Assembly: GCF_000472445.1 (NCBI RefSeq)
Contig: NZ_AXAJ01000022.1
Location: 202-64,201 of the forward strand
Origin: Burkholderia sp. WSM2230
GTDB lineage: Bacteria > Pseudomonadota > Gammaproteobacteria > Burkholderiales > Burkholderiaceae
Direction: 5' to 3'
DNA: 64,000 nucleotides
Part shown: one piece after another, positions 1 to 8,659 of the stretch
Layout of the letters: each line of letters opens with the position of its first letter
Numbering within the stretch: position 1 is the stretch's first letter
Notes under the pieces: generated by a model
The model's database searches: none
Told to the model about the DNA's origin: nothing
The model's input: only the letters and a program-made list of their open reading frames with translations
Program-made: the position numbers and the translations under genes

Positions 1-242
1 GAGCCCTTGATCGTGTCGTAGAAGTGATAGTGCCAGTTGTCCTCGCTCATGTTGCCAAGCGAGGCGCCGATGCCGCCCTGTGCGGCGACCGTGTGCGAGC
101 GCGTGGGAAACACTTTCGAGAGCACGCACACCGACAGACCGGCGCGCGCCAGTTGCAGCGACGCGCGCATTCCCGAGCCGCCCGCGCCGACGATGACCAC
201 GTCGAACCTGCGACGCGGCAGGGCATTCCTGATTGCAGCCAT
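1..242 (-). CDS. sdhA: Succinate dehydrogenase flavoprotein subunit, N-terminal part (runs off window)
   Basis: Catalytic flavoprotein of respiratory complex II, oxidising succinate to fumarate at the inner face of the cytoplasmic membrane. Only about the first 80 codons are present. The ATG at 242 begins MAAIRNALPRRRFDVVIVGA, followed by the dinucleotide-binding GAGGSGMRA stretch and then SHTVAAQGG, whose His is the covalent FAD attachment site in this family. The start lies 4 bases after the sdhD stop, which fits one sdhCDA(B) transcript. The rest of sdhA and any sdhB would lie beyond coordinate 1. Identity is very secure despite the truncation by the window edge. Confidence 0.95.
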   Translation of the reverse strand, partial: MAAIRNALPRRRFDVVIVGAGGSGMRASLQLARAGLSVCVLSKVFPTRSHTVAAQGGIGASLGNMSEDNWHYHFYDTIKG

Positions 243-246
243 GCTT

Positions 247-615
247 TTATACTCTCCAGAGAATCTGCGCAGCGTAGCCCGCACACGCGAGCAGCCAGAC
301 GATCGTCAGCGCCTGCAGCAACAGGCGCGTGCCAACGGGCTTCACATAGTCCATCCAGATGTCGCGGATGCCGACCCACGCGTGATAGAACAGCGAGAGC
401 AGCGTGACGAAGGTGGCGAGCTTCATCCACTGGGTGGCGAAGATCGAGGCCCAGCCCTCGTAGGAAAAGTCGCGCGCGCCGAAGAACCAGGCGAGCAGGA
501 TCACCGTGTAGATGGCCATCACGCAGGCGGTGAGGCGCTGCGCGAGCCAGTCGCGCAGGCCGTAGTGCGCGCCGACGACGAGGCGCTTTGAGCCGATCCG
601 GTTAGGGGCTGCCAT
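247..615 (-). CDS. sdhD: Succinate dehydrogenase membrane anchor subunit
   Basis: 122-residue hydrophobic anchor of complex II. Three membrane segments are visible at about residues 28-48, 63-83 and 97-117. The second contains SLFYHAWVGIRDIWMDY, the conserved stretch with the haem-ligand His and the Asp/Tyr residues near the quinone site. It sits 2 bases downstream of the sdhC stop and 4 bases before sdhA, so it is clearly translated from the sdh operon mRNA. Length is typical of the family. Confidence 0.95.
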   Translation of the reverse strand: MAAPNRIGSKRLVVGAHYGLRDWLAQRLTACVMAIYTVILLAWFFGARDFSYEGWASIFATQWMKLATFVTLLSLFYHAWVGIRDIWMDYVKPVGTRLLLQALTIVWLLACAGYAAQILWRV

Positions 616-617
616 TT

Positions 618-1034
618 TTAGAATGCTCCGAAGAGTTTGAGCGCGAAGGCGAGAGTCAGCAGCGACGACACGACGAACACCACGATCGAGGTCTGCTTGC
701 CCTTTTCTTTCGTGACCGCTTCGTGGTTGGTGTCCATCAGCAGATGGCGCACGCCCGCGCAGAAATGGAACAGGTAGGCCCAGCCGAGCACCAGCACGAC
801 GAGCTTGACGATGAGGTTGGAGAAAAAGGCCCTGAAGCCCTCGAAGCTCAGCTCGGAGGTCAGGCTCTGGTCGAAGAGGTAAAGCAGGAACGGCAGGGCG
901 ACGAACAGCAGGCCGCCGCTCACGCGATGCAGGATCGACACGCGCCCTGCAAGAGGCAGGCGATACGCCGTCAATATCTGCCCGATACCGATGTTCCGGA
1001 ATTCCGGCCTCGGTTTTTTTAATGTGTCAGCCAC
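618..1034 (-). CDS. sdhC: Succinate dehydrogenase cytochrome b556 subunit
   Basis: 138-residue haem b-binding anchor of complex II. I chose the GTG at 1034 (VADTLKKPRPEF) because GAAGGGG lies a few bases upstream and the family starts here; the 27 extra residues of the longer open frame are not family-like. The LAGRVSILHRVSGGLLF motif carries the Ser and Arg of the quinone pocket, and HFCAGVRHLLMD carries the haem His. Three transmembrane segments follow. It is the first gene of the sdh operon. About 217 bases separate it from a divergently read LysR gene, so this region should hold the sdh promoter. Confidence 0.94.
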   Translation of the reverse strand: MADTLKKPRPEFRNIGIGQILTAYRLPLAGRVSILHRVSGGLLFVALPFLLYLFDQSLTSELSFEGFRAFFSNLIVKLVVLVLGWAYLFHFCAGVRHLLMDTNHEAVTKEKGKQTSIVVFVVSSLLTLAFALKLFGAF

Positions 1035-1209
1035 AGTAGACCCCTTCGCTTCACTAGATAAATACAACGGCGCACCGCCGCGCGCCCCGATCGGCGCGGC
1101 TCGTCCTGCCTTCATCGCATAAAAATGAAAGGCTCTGCATTGCGGGGAGACTTATAGGACGCGGACTGCGCGATGGCGATATTTTGTCGCACCGCTGATA
1201 TACTGTCCA

Positions 1210-1248
1210 ATATCTATCGCGTCTTACTGAAATAGTTTTTATAGATAT
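1210..1248. promoter_or_regulatory. 8-bp inverted repeat before the LysR start
   Basis: ATATCTAT at 1210-1217 is exactly inverted as ATAGATAT at 1241-1248, four bases before the LysR ATG at 1252. The 23-base spacer is long for a single LysR half-site pair. It could instead be two half-sites for autoregulation. The LysR start has no clear Shine-Dalgarno sequence, so this element may overlap both the promoter and the translation start. Function is inferred. Confidence 0.35.
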
Positions 1249-1251
1249 CAG

Positions 1252-2148
1252 ATGGAACTGCGCCATATCCGCTACTTTCTTGCAGTCGCCGAGGAGCGCA
1301 ACGTCACGCGCGCGGCCGAAAGACTGGGGATTGGCCAGCCGCCGCTCAGCCAGCAGATTCATGCGCTCGAAGCCGAAATCGGCGTGCGGCTGTTTCGCCG
1401 CACAGGCCATGGCGTCGTGTTGACGGAGGCAGGCGAGGCATTCGCCGTCGACGCGCAGCGCATCCTGTACGACACGCGCCTGGCGGTCGAAAAAGCGCAG
1501 AGCGCGGGGCGCGGCGAGATCGGGCAGTTGAATATCGGCTTTACCGGGTCCGCTGCGTTCAACCCGGTCGTCTCGAAGCTGATTCGCGGTTATCGGCAGG
1601 ATTATCCGAACGTCACGCTCACGCTCGCGGAGGGCAACACGGCGCAACTGCTCGCCTATCTCGGCGACGGCCGCGTGGATGTGGCTTTCGTGCGCCTTGG
1701 CAGCCAGTCGCCGGCGGGCGTGCAATTCCATCACATCGCAATCGAGCCTATGCGGGTCGTCTTGCCGGCCACGCATCGTCTCGCGAAGAAACGCAGAATT
1801 CCTCTCTCGGCGTTGGCCGAAGACCCATTCGTGATGTTGCCGCGAGAGGCGAGTCCCACGCTGCATGACGTCATCGTCGGGGCGTGCAGGGAGGCGGGCT
1901 TCGAGCCGATCGCCGGGCAACAGGCGCCGCAGCTCTCGTCGGTGGTGAATCTGGTGGCGGCGGAGTTCGGTGTGTCGCTGGTGCCGGCTTCCGTGTGTCA
2001 GATCCGCGTGGAAGGCGTCGCTTATACCGACGTGCTCGGCAACGCCATTTCGATCCGGCTCTCGCTGGCCTCGCGTATGGAGGCAGCGCCGGCGAAGACG
2101 GCAAATTTTCTTCAGAAGGCGTTTGCGCTGGGCGCGTCCATCACTTGA
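1252..2148 (+). CDS. LysR-family transcriptional regulator
   Basis: 298-residue LysR-type regulator. Residues 1-60 form the winged helix-turn-helix (MELRHIRYFLAVAEERNVTR, then AAERLGIGQPPLSQQIHALE), and from about residue 90 the type-2 periplasmic-binding effector domain follows. The HTH wording resembles the BenM/CatM/TfdR group that responds to aromatic intermediates, but the ligand cannot be told from sequence. It is divergent from sdhCDA, with which it may only share a promoter region, and is followed after 148 bases by an unrelated CBS gene. The target operon is unknown. Confidence 0.85.
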   Translation: MELRHIRYFLAVAEERNVTRAAERLGIGQPPLSQQIHALEAEIGVRLFRRTGHGVVLTEAGEAFAVDAQRILYDTRLAVEKAQSAGRGEIGQLNIGFTGSAAFNPVVSKLIRGYRQDYPNVTLTLAEGNTAQLLAYLGDGRVDVAFVRLGSQSPAGVQFHHIAIEPMRVVLPATHRLAKKRRIPLSALAEDPFVMLPREASPTLHDVIVGACREAGFEPIAGQQAPQLSSVVNLVAAEFGVSLVPASVCQIRVEGVAYTDVLGNAISIRLSLASRMEAAPAKTANFLQKAFALGASIT

Positions 2149-2296
2149 AGGCTCACGCCCGCTCCTAAAGAGCGCCGAGACGGATGCGCGCACGAATGCG
2201 TCCAGGCTGCTTCGGCATGATCCATGTCAAACGGGGATACGCGGCGCCGTCCTAATCTGGAATCACACCATCATGTAACAACTCAGGAGGCTTGCC

Positions 2297-2986
2297 ATGC
2301 GCGCATCCGATGTCATGACCAGCAACGTCATCTCGGTCACACCCGACATGACCATTCGCGAGGTCGCCAGACTGTTTATCGAGAACCGTATCAGCGGCGC
2401 GCCGGTGCTCGATCCCGAGGGCGGCGTCCTCGGCATGATCAGCGAGGGCGATCTGCTTCGACGCAGCGAAATTGGCACCGACGAACGCAAGCGCGTGTCG
2501 TGGCTCGATTTCTGGTCCGCGAGCCACGACGCGCGCGATTACGTGAAAACGCATGCGGCCAAAGTGAGCGATGTAATGACCACGGACGTGGTCACGGTCG
2601 AGCCCGACACGCCGCTCGGCGAGGTGGCCGGTATTCTCGAGACACGACGCATCAAGCGCGTGCCGGTGACGGAGGCGGGAAGGCTCGTCGGCATCGTCAG
2701 CCGCGCGAACCTCGTGCAGGCGCTCGCAAGCGTGCCGGATGAGCCGGTTTCGAAGGCCACGCTTTCGGACGCCGAAATCCGCGCCATTCTGATGGGCGAA
2801 CTGGCGGGCCGCAAATGGGCTTTTGCCGGCCGCAACATCCTCGTGACCGATGGCGTCGTGCATCTGTGGGGTGTGTTTCAGTCGGCGGATGCTGTGAATG
2901 CGGTTCGCGTCGCCGCGCAAAACATACCGGGCGTCAAACGCATCGAAGACCACACCGAGCCGTATCCGGTGATGCCGGGCATTTGA
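2297..2986 (+). CDS. CBS-domain pair protein with C-terminal BON domain
   Basis: 229-residue cytosolic protein. Two CBS domains (about residues 7-57 and 92-143, each opening with DVMT) form a Bateman module that usually binds adenine nucleotides. A BON-type domain occupies about residues 155-222. An excellent AGGAGG precedes the ATG. CBS-BON proteins are widespread in Burkholderiaceae and thought to sense energy or redox state; no enzymatic domain is attached. The neighbouring universal stress protein, 51 bases downstream on the same strand, suggests a joint stress response. Confidence 0.85.
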   Translation: MRASDVMTSNVISVTPDMTIREVARLFIENRISGAPVLDPEGGVLGMISEGDLLRRSEIGTDERKRVSWLDFWSASHDARDYVKTHAAKVSDVMTTDVVTVEPDTPLGEVAGILETRRIKRVPVTEAGRLVGIVSRANLVQALASVPDEPVSKATLSDAEIRAILMGELAGRKWAFAGRNILVTDGVVHLWGVFQSADAVNAVRVAAQNIPGVKRIEDHTEPYPVMPGI

Positions 2987-3037
2987 GAACCGCCGGCCGG
3001 CGCAGCTGCGCCAGCCGAACCACGTGGAGACGGGATC

Positions 3038-3991
3038 ATGAGTTCAAGCGAGCGCGGCGTCGACGCCGCCCGTGCAATCACGCGGATTCTCCTTGCCGTG
3101 GACGCCTCGCCGGAATCGGCGCGCGCGGCGGACTACGTTTGCCACATGACGCTGCCCGGCGCGCTGATCCGCATCGTGAGCGTGGCTGAAAATCCCCGCA
3201 TTCTGTTGCCGCTCGGATCGATGACGGACGCCGAGCTGCGGCTCGCGCGAGCCGAACTCGCACGCGATGCCGAACAGGCGGCGGAGCGTGCAAGAAAGAT
3301 GTTCGTGGACGCGGGTATCGAGGTCGAGTCGGGCGTGATCGAAATTTCAAGGCAAGGCGGCTACACGGCGAATGCGCTGATCGATGCGGCGGCCGAATGG
3401 AACGCAGATCTGCTCGTCGTCGGCGCGCGTCAGCATCACGGCATCATGCGCTGGGTGGAGGGCACCGTGTCCGAGTTCGTCAGCACGCGCGCGCTGTGTT
3501 CGATACTCATCGTGCCTGCCGGTTATGAGGCCGACATCGGTCCATCGCCTCAGCGGATTCTTTTTGCACTCGACGGCAGCGCGGCGTCGCTGGATGCGCT
3601 GCATGCGGGTTGTCGGCTCGCCCGGCCGGAATCGCGTTTGCGCGCGATCTATGTGATCGACCGTGCGGTGCGGTTGACGGATTTCGTGCCGATCCATGTC
3701 CTCGAGGAGGCTTTCACCGAAGAAGGCGAGGCGGCTCTGGCAAGAGCGAGAAGCGTCTTCGAAACTGTCGCGAACAGGGCGGAGACCGCGCTCGTTAAAA
3801 CAGAGCCCGTCAGCGATGATGTGCCGCACGCCATCGTGCGTGATGCAGAGCGGTGGCATGCGGACCTGCTGGTCCTCGGCACGCATGGACGACGCGGCGT
3901 CGCGCGCTGGCTGCTCGGCAGTGTCGCCGCGCGCACTGCGCGTCTGGCCTGTACGCCAGTCCTGCTCGCGCGGCCTGTGCGCGGCGAATGA
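3038..3991 (+). CDS. Tandem universal stress protein (UspA family)
   Basis: 317-residue protein with two UspA domains (about residues 14-158 and 170-313). The second keeps the ATP-binding signature G-x2-G-x9-G-S (GTHGRRGVARWLLGS). The first has a degenerate version (GARQHHGIMRWVEGT), so probably only one half binds nucleotide well. It starts at ATG 3038 with GGAG upstream and is probably co-transcribed with the CBS-BON gene before it. Tandem Usp proteins generally act in oxygen, starvation or membrane stress survival. Confidence 0.88.
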   Translation: MSSSERGVDAARAITRILLAVDASPESARAADYVCHMTLPGALIRIVSVAENPRILLPLGSMTDAELRLARAELARDAEQAAERARKMFVDAGIEVESGVIEISRQGGYTANALIDAAAEWNADLLVVGARQHHGIMRWVEGTVSEFVSTRALCSILIVPAGYEADIGPSPQRILFALDGSAASLDALHAGCRLARPESRLRAIYVIDRAVRLTDFVPIHVLEEAFTEEGEAALARARSVFETVANRAETALVKTEPVSDDVPHAIVRDAERWHADLLVLGTHGRRGVARWLLGSVAARTARLACTPVLLARPVRGE

Positions 3992-4051
3992 ACCGGCGGC
4001 CGCCGGAGCGCCGTTCACGACGCCAGCCAGGCGTTTGTGCGGGTATGGGTG

Positions 4052-4939
4052 TTACGCGTTTGCCCGCGCCCGTCGCGCTTCTGCCGCATCCGCCATGTGC
4101 GCGAACGCCTGCGCGACCGCGCTGCCCAGTTCATCAGCGATGTTCGGAGAGGAGCCGCCCGCAGCGAACATCGTGAACTCGACGTCCGGCAGCGCAGGCA
4201 GACCGGCATCGGCAGGCATCACGCGCAAGCCGTTCACAAGTTGCGTATGGACCATTGGCGTGACCGCAAAGCCGGCTTGCGCCGCGGCGCGCAGGCCCGC
4301 GACGCTCGAGCCCACGAGCGCGATGCGGTATTCCACGCCGGCGCGCGCCAGTGCGGCGAGCGCGGCCTCGCGATAAGGACACGGTTCGGGGAACAGCGCG
4401 AGCGGTACGGACACGCCCCGCGTCAGCGAAGACCATTCCGCTCCCACCCACACCAAAGGCTCGCGCCACAGCACCTGCCCGGGACGACCGCCGTCGCAGC
4501 GGCCGCCGATCACCACGTCCAGTTCGCCCTGATCCATCGCGACCAGCAGATCGGCGGGAATCCCGACGCGCACACTGAAAGCGATGCGAGGGTAGCGCAC
4601 GGCAAACGCCTGCATCACGTTCATCAGCCGCACGTTGGAGAGGTCCTCCGATAGGCCCACACGGACCTCGCCCTGGTTGGGCGCGCGCGACAGTTGCGCC
4701 TGCGCATCCTGGTTCAGCGCGATGATCGCGCGCGCATAGCCGAGCAGCAATTCGCCGTCCGCGGTAAGCGCGACGGAGCGCGTGGTGCGCGCGAGCAGCT
4801 CGCGGCCAATCTGGTTCTCGAGGCGCCGCACGTGAGCGCTCACCGCCGACTGCGTCAGGTTCAGACGCGCGGCGGCATGCGTGAAGCCGCCTTCCTTCAC
4901 GACCGCCACAAACGAACGCAACAAGACGGTATCGAACAC
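4052..4939 (-). CDS. LysR-family regulator, divergent from azoreductase
   Basis: 295-residue LysR regulator: HTH at residues 1-60 (FVAVVKEGGFTHAAARLNLT), then the effector-binding domain. It is transcribed away from an FMN-dependent NADH-azoreductase gene, with 125 bases between the two start codons. This is the usual layout for a LysR protein that controls the flavin reductase under electrophile or quinone stress. The inducer is not visible in the sequence. Its 3' end faces the universal stress gene across 60 bases. Confidence 0.86.
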   Translation of the reverse strand: MFDTVLLRSFVAVVKEGGFTHAAARLNLTQSAVSAHVRRLENQIGRELLARTTRSVALTADGELLLGYARAIIALNQDAQAQLSRAPNQGEVRVGLSEDLSNVRLMNVMQAFAVRYPRIAFSVRVGIPADLLVAMDQGELDVVIGGRCDGGRPGQVLWREPLVWVGAEWSSLTRGVSVPLALFPEPCPYREAALAALARAGVEYRIALVGSSVAGLRAAAQAGFAVTPMVHTQLVNGLRVMPADAGLPALPDVEFTMFAAGGSSPNIADELGSAVAQAFAHMADAAEARRARANA

Positions 4940-5064
4940 GGCACGCTCCCCTTCGAATAGCCGATTCAGTGCGATTGCGACTGAATCGGCTCACTATACT
5001 TCGTTTAAATTTCTCTTTGAAATATGTTGTGATTGCTGCACCTCAACCTGTGTGGAGCAAGCTC

Positions 5065-5715
5065 ATGCCGACCCTGCTGCATGTCGAATCGTCGCCGCGT
5101 AAAAAGCGGTCCGCGTCGCTCGAAGTGGCGCGCGTTTATCTGGACACCTATTGGGAAGTTCATCCGGACCCTCGAATCGACGTGCTCGATTTGTGGTCGA
5201 CCGAATTGCCGGAATTCGACGGCGATACCCTCGAGGCCAAATACGCCGACCTGAGCGGTACGGCCTTCACTGAAGGACAGCAGAAAGCGTGGTCCCGGAT
5301 TCGCCAACTCGCGCAGCGGTTGCACGACGCGGACACGCTGCTGTTCTCGGTGCCGCTGTGGAATTTCTCGATTCCGTACAAGCTGAAGCACTTTATCGAC
5401 GTCGTATCGCAACGAAACGTGCTCTTTTCTTTCGACGATCGAGGACTCACCGGCCTGCTCCGAGGCAAGAACGTCGTGGTGATTTACGCGCGAGGTCTCG
5501 ATTACTCGATCGACTCGATCACGCCCGCGCATTCATTCGATCATCAACGGCCGTTCATGGAGGCGTGGTTGCGCTCGGTGGGCGTGACGGATGTCGAGTC
5601 GATCGTCGTCGAGAAGACGCTGTTGGGACCGGAGGTCGACCACGCTGCGAGACAGGCGGCGTGCGAGCGGGCCGTTGCTCTCGCGAGGTCGAGCGCTGTT
5701 TGTGCCGCAAAGTAG
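5065..5715 (+). CDS. azoR: FMN-dependent NADH-azoreductase / NAD(P)H quinone reductase
   Basis: 216-residue flavodoxin-fold oxidoreductase. I chose the ATG at 5065 (MPTLLHVESSPRKKRSASLE), which has GGAG 8 bases upstream and where the SSPR phosphate-binding loop is correctly near the N-terminus. The frame is open further upstream but is not family-like there. The PLWNFSIPYKLKHFIDVV motif matches the FMN/substrate loop of AzoR proteins. Such enzymes reduce quinones and azo compounds by two electrons in the cytosol. The divergent LysR gene is its probable regulator. Confidence 0.87.
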   Translation: MPTLLHVESSPRKKRSASLEVARVYLDTYWEVHPDPRIDVLDLWSTELPEFDGDTLEAKYADLSGTAFTEGQQKAWSRIRQLAQRLHDADTLLFSVPLWNFSIPYKLKHFIDVVSQRNVLFSFDDRGLTGLLRGKNVVVIYARGLDYSIDSITPAHSFDHQRPFMEAWLRSVGVTDVESIVVEKTLLGPEVDHAARQAACERAVALARSSAVCAAK

Positions 5716-5821
5716 TTGAGGCGCAGTGCGCGAGGTGCGGCGTCGCTGCAACTGGCGACGCTTGCTTGCGGTCGTGCCTGCACTCGCCGTCACGCCGTTG
5801 GTTGGATGTTAGTTTACGCAA

Positions 5822-5844
5822 GAAATGTTACGTTATATCATTCC
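5822..5844. promoter_or_regulatory. Probable Zur (zinc uptake regulator) box
   Basis: GAAATGTTA-CGT-TATATCATTCC is an imperfect palindrome that closely follows the classic Zur operator layout (GAAATGTTATA..TATAACATTTC). It lies 151 bases before the start of a ZnuD-like TonB-dependent receptor, with no other gene between. The match is by eye against the known consensus. It supports zinc-repressed expression of the receptor. Confidence 0.6.
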
Positions 5845-5994
5845 GCCTGCATTGAGCGGGACGAGTTGCTGCGCAGTCTTTAGCGCACGTCCCGGTCCCT
5901 CAGTGTCAGTCCGGAATAGTTCGCTTATGGAGCGCAACGTTCTAACGTTGCTGGAAAAGCGCGCCCGGTGTAAAAGCGAACCCTCGAAAAGACT

Positions 5995-8091
5995 GTGAAT
6001 AAATACTCTCGACGCACTTCCATGCGCGCGCTTCGGTTGTCGCCGCTTTCACTAGCGTTGCTCGCCGCATTGGCGCATGCGCAGTCCGATACCTCGGGTC
6101 CGGCTCAGAATGCAACGCAGACGCCGGCCGGCTCGCTCGCACCGGTGTTCGTCACCGCCAATCCGTTGGGCGATACCGACCTGATCGCTCCCGCAACTGC
6201 GTTGTACGGCGACGCGCTGACGCGCCGTCAGACCAACTCGCTCGGCGAGACGCTAAACGGCTTGCCCGGCGTGTCCACCACGACCTATGGTCCGATGGTG
6301 GGGCGCCCCATCATCCGGGGCATGGACGGCGACCGCATCCGCATTCTGCAGAACGGCGTGGCCGCGTGGGACGCGTCGTCGTTGTCCTACGATCATGCGG
6401 TTCCACAGGAGCCGCTCACTATCGAGCGCGTCGAGATCGTGCGCGGACCGGCGGCGCTGCTGTATGGCGGCAATGCGATCGGCGGCGTGGTGAACACGAT
6501 CGACAACCGGATTCCGCGTGAGCCGATCAAGGGGCTGACGGGCGGCGTCGATGCGAGCTACGGCGGCGCAAACAACGCGCGCGCCGGCGCGGCTCAGGTG
6601 GAGGGCGGCAACGGGCAGTTTGCGTTTCACGTCGACGCGTTCGACCGCGAAACGAGCAAGGAGCGCATTCCCGGCTTTGCGCACTCGGACCGCCAGCGCG
6701 CGCTCGACGGTCCCGACGCGGACGAGGCCTACGGCAGCCTGCCGAACAGCGACGGCCGCTGGCATGGCGGCGCGCTCGGCGGCGCCTACACATGGGCCGA
6801 CGGTTACGCGGGCCTGTCGTACAACGGCTACGAGGCGAACTACGGCTCGGTCGCGGAGGACAACGTGCGTCTGCGCATGCGCCAGGACCATGTGGCCTTT
6901 GCATCGGAAGTGCGCAACCTGCGCGGACCGTTCTCGCAACTCAAATTCGACTTCGGCTATACGGACTACGAGCACAAGGAAATCGACAACGGCGAGACCA
7001 GCACCACGTTCCGCAACCATGGTTACGAGGCACGCATCGAGGCCCGCCATCGCAAGATGGGTCCGTTCGAGGGTGCGGTTGGCGTTCAGCTCAGCCAGAA
7101 CACTTTTTCCGCCTTGGGCGACGAGGCGCTCGTACCGACCACGCAAACGACGAACGTCGCACTCTTCGGGCTGGAAGAGTGGAACGTCACGGATGCGCTC
7201 ACGCTGAGCGCCGGCGCCCGCTACGAGCACGTCAAACAGCAGCCGACGGCGGCCGGCAACGACAAGTTCGCGAGCGCGCGCGACCGGGACTTCAACGCGG
7301 TGAGCGCATCGCTCGGCGCGCTCTACAAGCTGACACCGCTGTGGTCCGTGGCGGGCAACGTCGGCTACACCGAGCGGGCGCCTGCGTTGTACGAGCTGTA
7401 TGCCAACGGTCCGCATGGCGCGACCGGCCAGTACCTGATCGGCAACCCGGATGCCCAAAAGGAAAAGGCCGTGTCGACCGATCTGTCGCTGCGGTTCGCA
7501 AGCGGCCCGAACAAGGGCAGCGTCGGCGTGTTTTACAGCCGCTTCAAAAATTATCTGACCGAGTTCAACACAGGGCGTCTCGTGGACGACTCCGACCAGG
7601 TCGTCGCGCCCGGCACCGACGGCGCGCTGAACGAAGCCGTGTACCGCGGCGTGGCCGCGGAGTTTTACGGCATCGAACTCGACGGCAAGTGGCGCGTTTT
7701 GCAGAAGGGCCTGCATCAGGTGGACGTGGAGGTCGCCGGCGACTACACGCATGCGCGCAACGTGGACAACGATCAGGCGTTGCCGCGCATCGCGCCGCTG
7801 CGCGCCACAGTCGCTGTCGACTATGGCTACGGGGCATTCGGCGCGCGTGCCGAACTCGAGCACGCGTGGGGTCAGCACCGCGTGCCCGAGAACGATCTGC
7901 CGACGGCCAGTTATACGAAGCTCGGCTTGCTTCTCACCTACAAGTTCCGCGTTGGCGCGACGAACTGGCTCGCGTATCTACGCGGCGATAACCTGACGAA
8001 CCAGGACATTCGCTATGCGAGTTCAGTGGTCCGGGACATCGCGCCAGAGGGTGGCCGAAGCGTGATGGTGGGCTTGCGCACGCGGTTCTGA
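5995..8091 (+). CDS. TonB-dependent outer-membrane receptor, ZnuD-like (zinc/haem uptake)
   Basis: 698-residue outer-membrane receptor. A signal peptide ends near ALAHAQ (about residue 30). The plug domain (about 50-175) contains RIRILQNGVAAWDASSLSYD, DHAVPQEPLTIERVEIVRGP and LLYGGNAIGGVVN, wording typical of the ZnuD group. A 22-strand barrel follows and ends in the terminal Phe required for outer-membrane assembly. The GTG start at 5995 has a weak GAAAAG; ATG 6022 is an alternative. Unlike Neisseria ZnuD there is no long His-rich loop. The upstream Zur-like box makes zinc the likeliest substrate. TonB partners are not in the window. Confidence 0.82.
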   Translation: MNKYSRRTSMRALRLSPLSLALLAALAHAQSDTSGPAQNATQTPAGSLAPVFVTANPLGDTDLIAPATALYGDALTRRQTNSLGETLNGLPGVSTTTYGPMVGRPIIRGMDGDRIRILQNGVAAWDASSLSYDHAVPQEPLTIERVEIVRGPAALLYGGNAIGGVVNTIDNRIPREPIKGLTGGVDASYGGANNARAGAAQVEGGNGQFAFHVDAFDRETSKERIPGFAHSDRQRALDGPDADEAYGSLPNSDGRWHGGALGGAYTWADGYAGLSYNGYEANYGSVAEDNVRLRMRQDHVAFASEVRNLRGPFSQLKFDFGYTDYEHKEIDNGETSTTFRNHGYEARIEARHRKMGPFEGAVGVQLSQNTFSALGDEALVPTTQTTNVALFGLEEWNVTDALTLSAGARYEHVKQQPTAAGNDKFASARDRDFNAVSASLGALYKLTPLWSVAGNVGYTERAPALYELYANGPHGATGQYLIGNPDAQKEKAVSTDLSLRFASGPNKGSVGVFYSRFKNYLTEFNTGRLVDDSDQVVAPGTDGALNEAVYRGVAAEFYGIELDGKWRVLQKGLHQVDVEVAGDYTHARNVDNDQALPRIAPLRATVAVDYGYGAFGARAELEHAWGQHRVPENDLPTASYTKLGLLLTYKFRVGATNWLAYLRGDNLTNQDIRYASSVVRDIAPEGGRSVMVGLRTRF

Positions 8092-8161
8092 CGCGCAGTG
8101 AGCCGGTCGGGCGAGGTGCCTTTACAATTCAGCACTTCAGCCCGACAACGTGACATGCGCG

Positions 8162-8560
8162 ATGAGATACCACCTTGCATTGACCCTTGCTGCAGCGTTC
8201 GCAGCGAGTACGGCCGCTAACGCTCAAACGTCCGCAAAAGGCGATACCGGCGCACTGCAATGTGCGATCGGAAAAGTCACCGGCGTGGGCGGGTCCGAGC
8301 AGAGCGTGCGCGAATACCTTGCGACGCCCGCGCGCGACCAGTATCGCTACCTGGCCGACAATCCGATCCAATGCCGGATTTCCGATGAGGGCCGTGCGTC
8401 CGCATGTACCGGCATCACCACGCTGCGGCGGGAACAGGTCAGTGTCTACGATCAGATCGACAGTTCGCTGACCGCCGTGGTTGCACGCGTCGAACTCGAC
8501 CACGGCACCTATCCCGTTCTCATCGCGGTGCCGAGAAAGGACGTGCAGTGCCAGGAGTGA
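8162..8560 (+). CDS. Small exported protein of unknown function
   Basis: 132 residues from ATG 8162; GTG 8150 is an alternative start. MRYHLALTLAAAFAASTAAN-AQ is a convincing signal peptide, so the mature protein (about 110 residues) is periplasmic or secreted. Three or four Cys residues in the mature part (ALQCAIG, IQCRISD, ASACTG, VQCQE) suggest disulfides. It lies 70 bases after the TonB receptor on the same strand and may share its transcript. I do not recognise a family. Confidence 0.7.
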   Translation: MRYHLALTLAAAFAASTAANAQTSAKGDTGALQCAIGKVTGVGGSEQSVREYLATPARDQYRYLADNPIQCRISDEGRASACTGITTLRREQVSVYDQIDSSLTAVVARVELDHGTYPVLIAVPRKDVQCQE

Positions 8561-8659
8561 GTCGCCAGAGTCTTGCGCCTCGTGGCCGTCCCCGCGCTTC
8601 TCCGCCTCCTCTGATTGTGCCGGTTCAATGCGCGACCCTTTCGCATACGGAACACACAG

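Noticed and set aside
1054..2193. 379-codon open frame on the minus strand overlapping the LysR gene
   Set aside because: The plus-strand LysR is clearly real; the opposite frame is Arg-rich and unlike any family.
6253..7878. 541-codon open frame on the minus strand
   Set aside because: Antisense to the TonB-dependent receptor; no ribosome site or domain.
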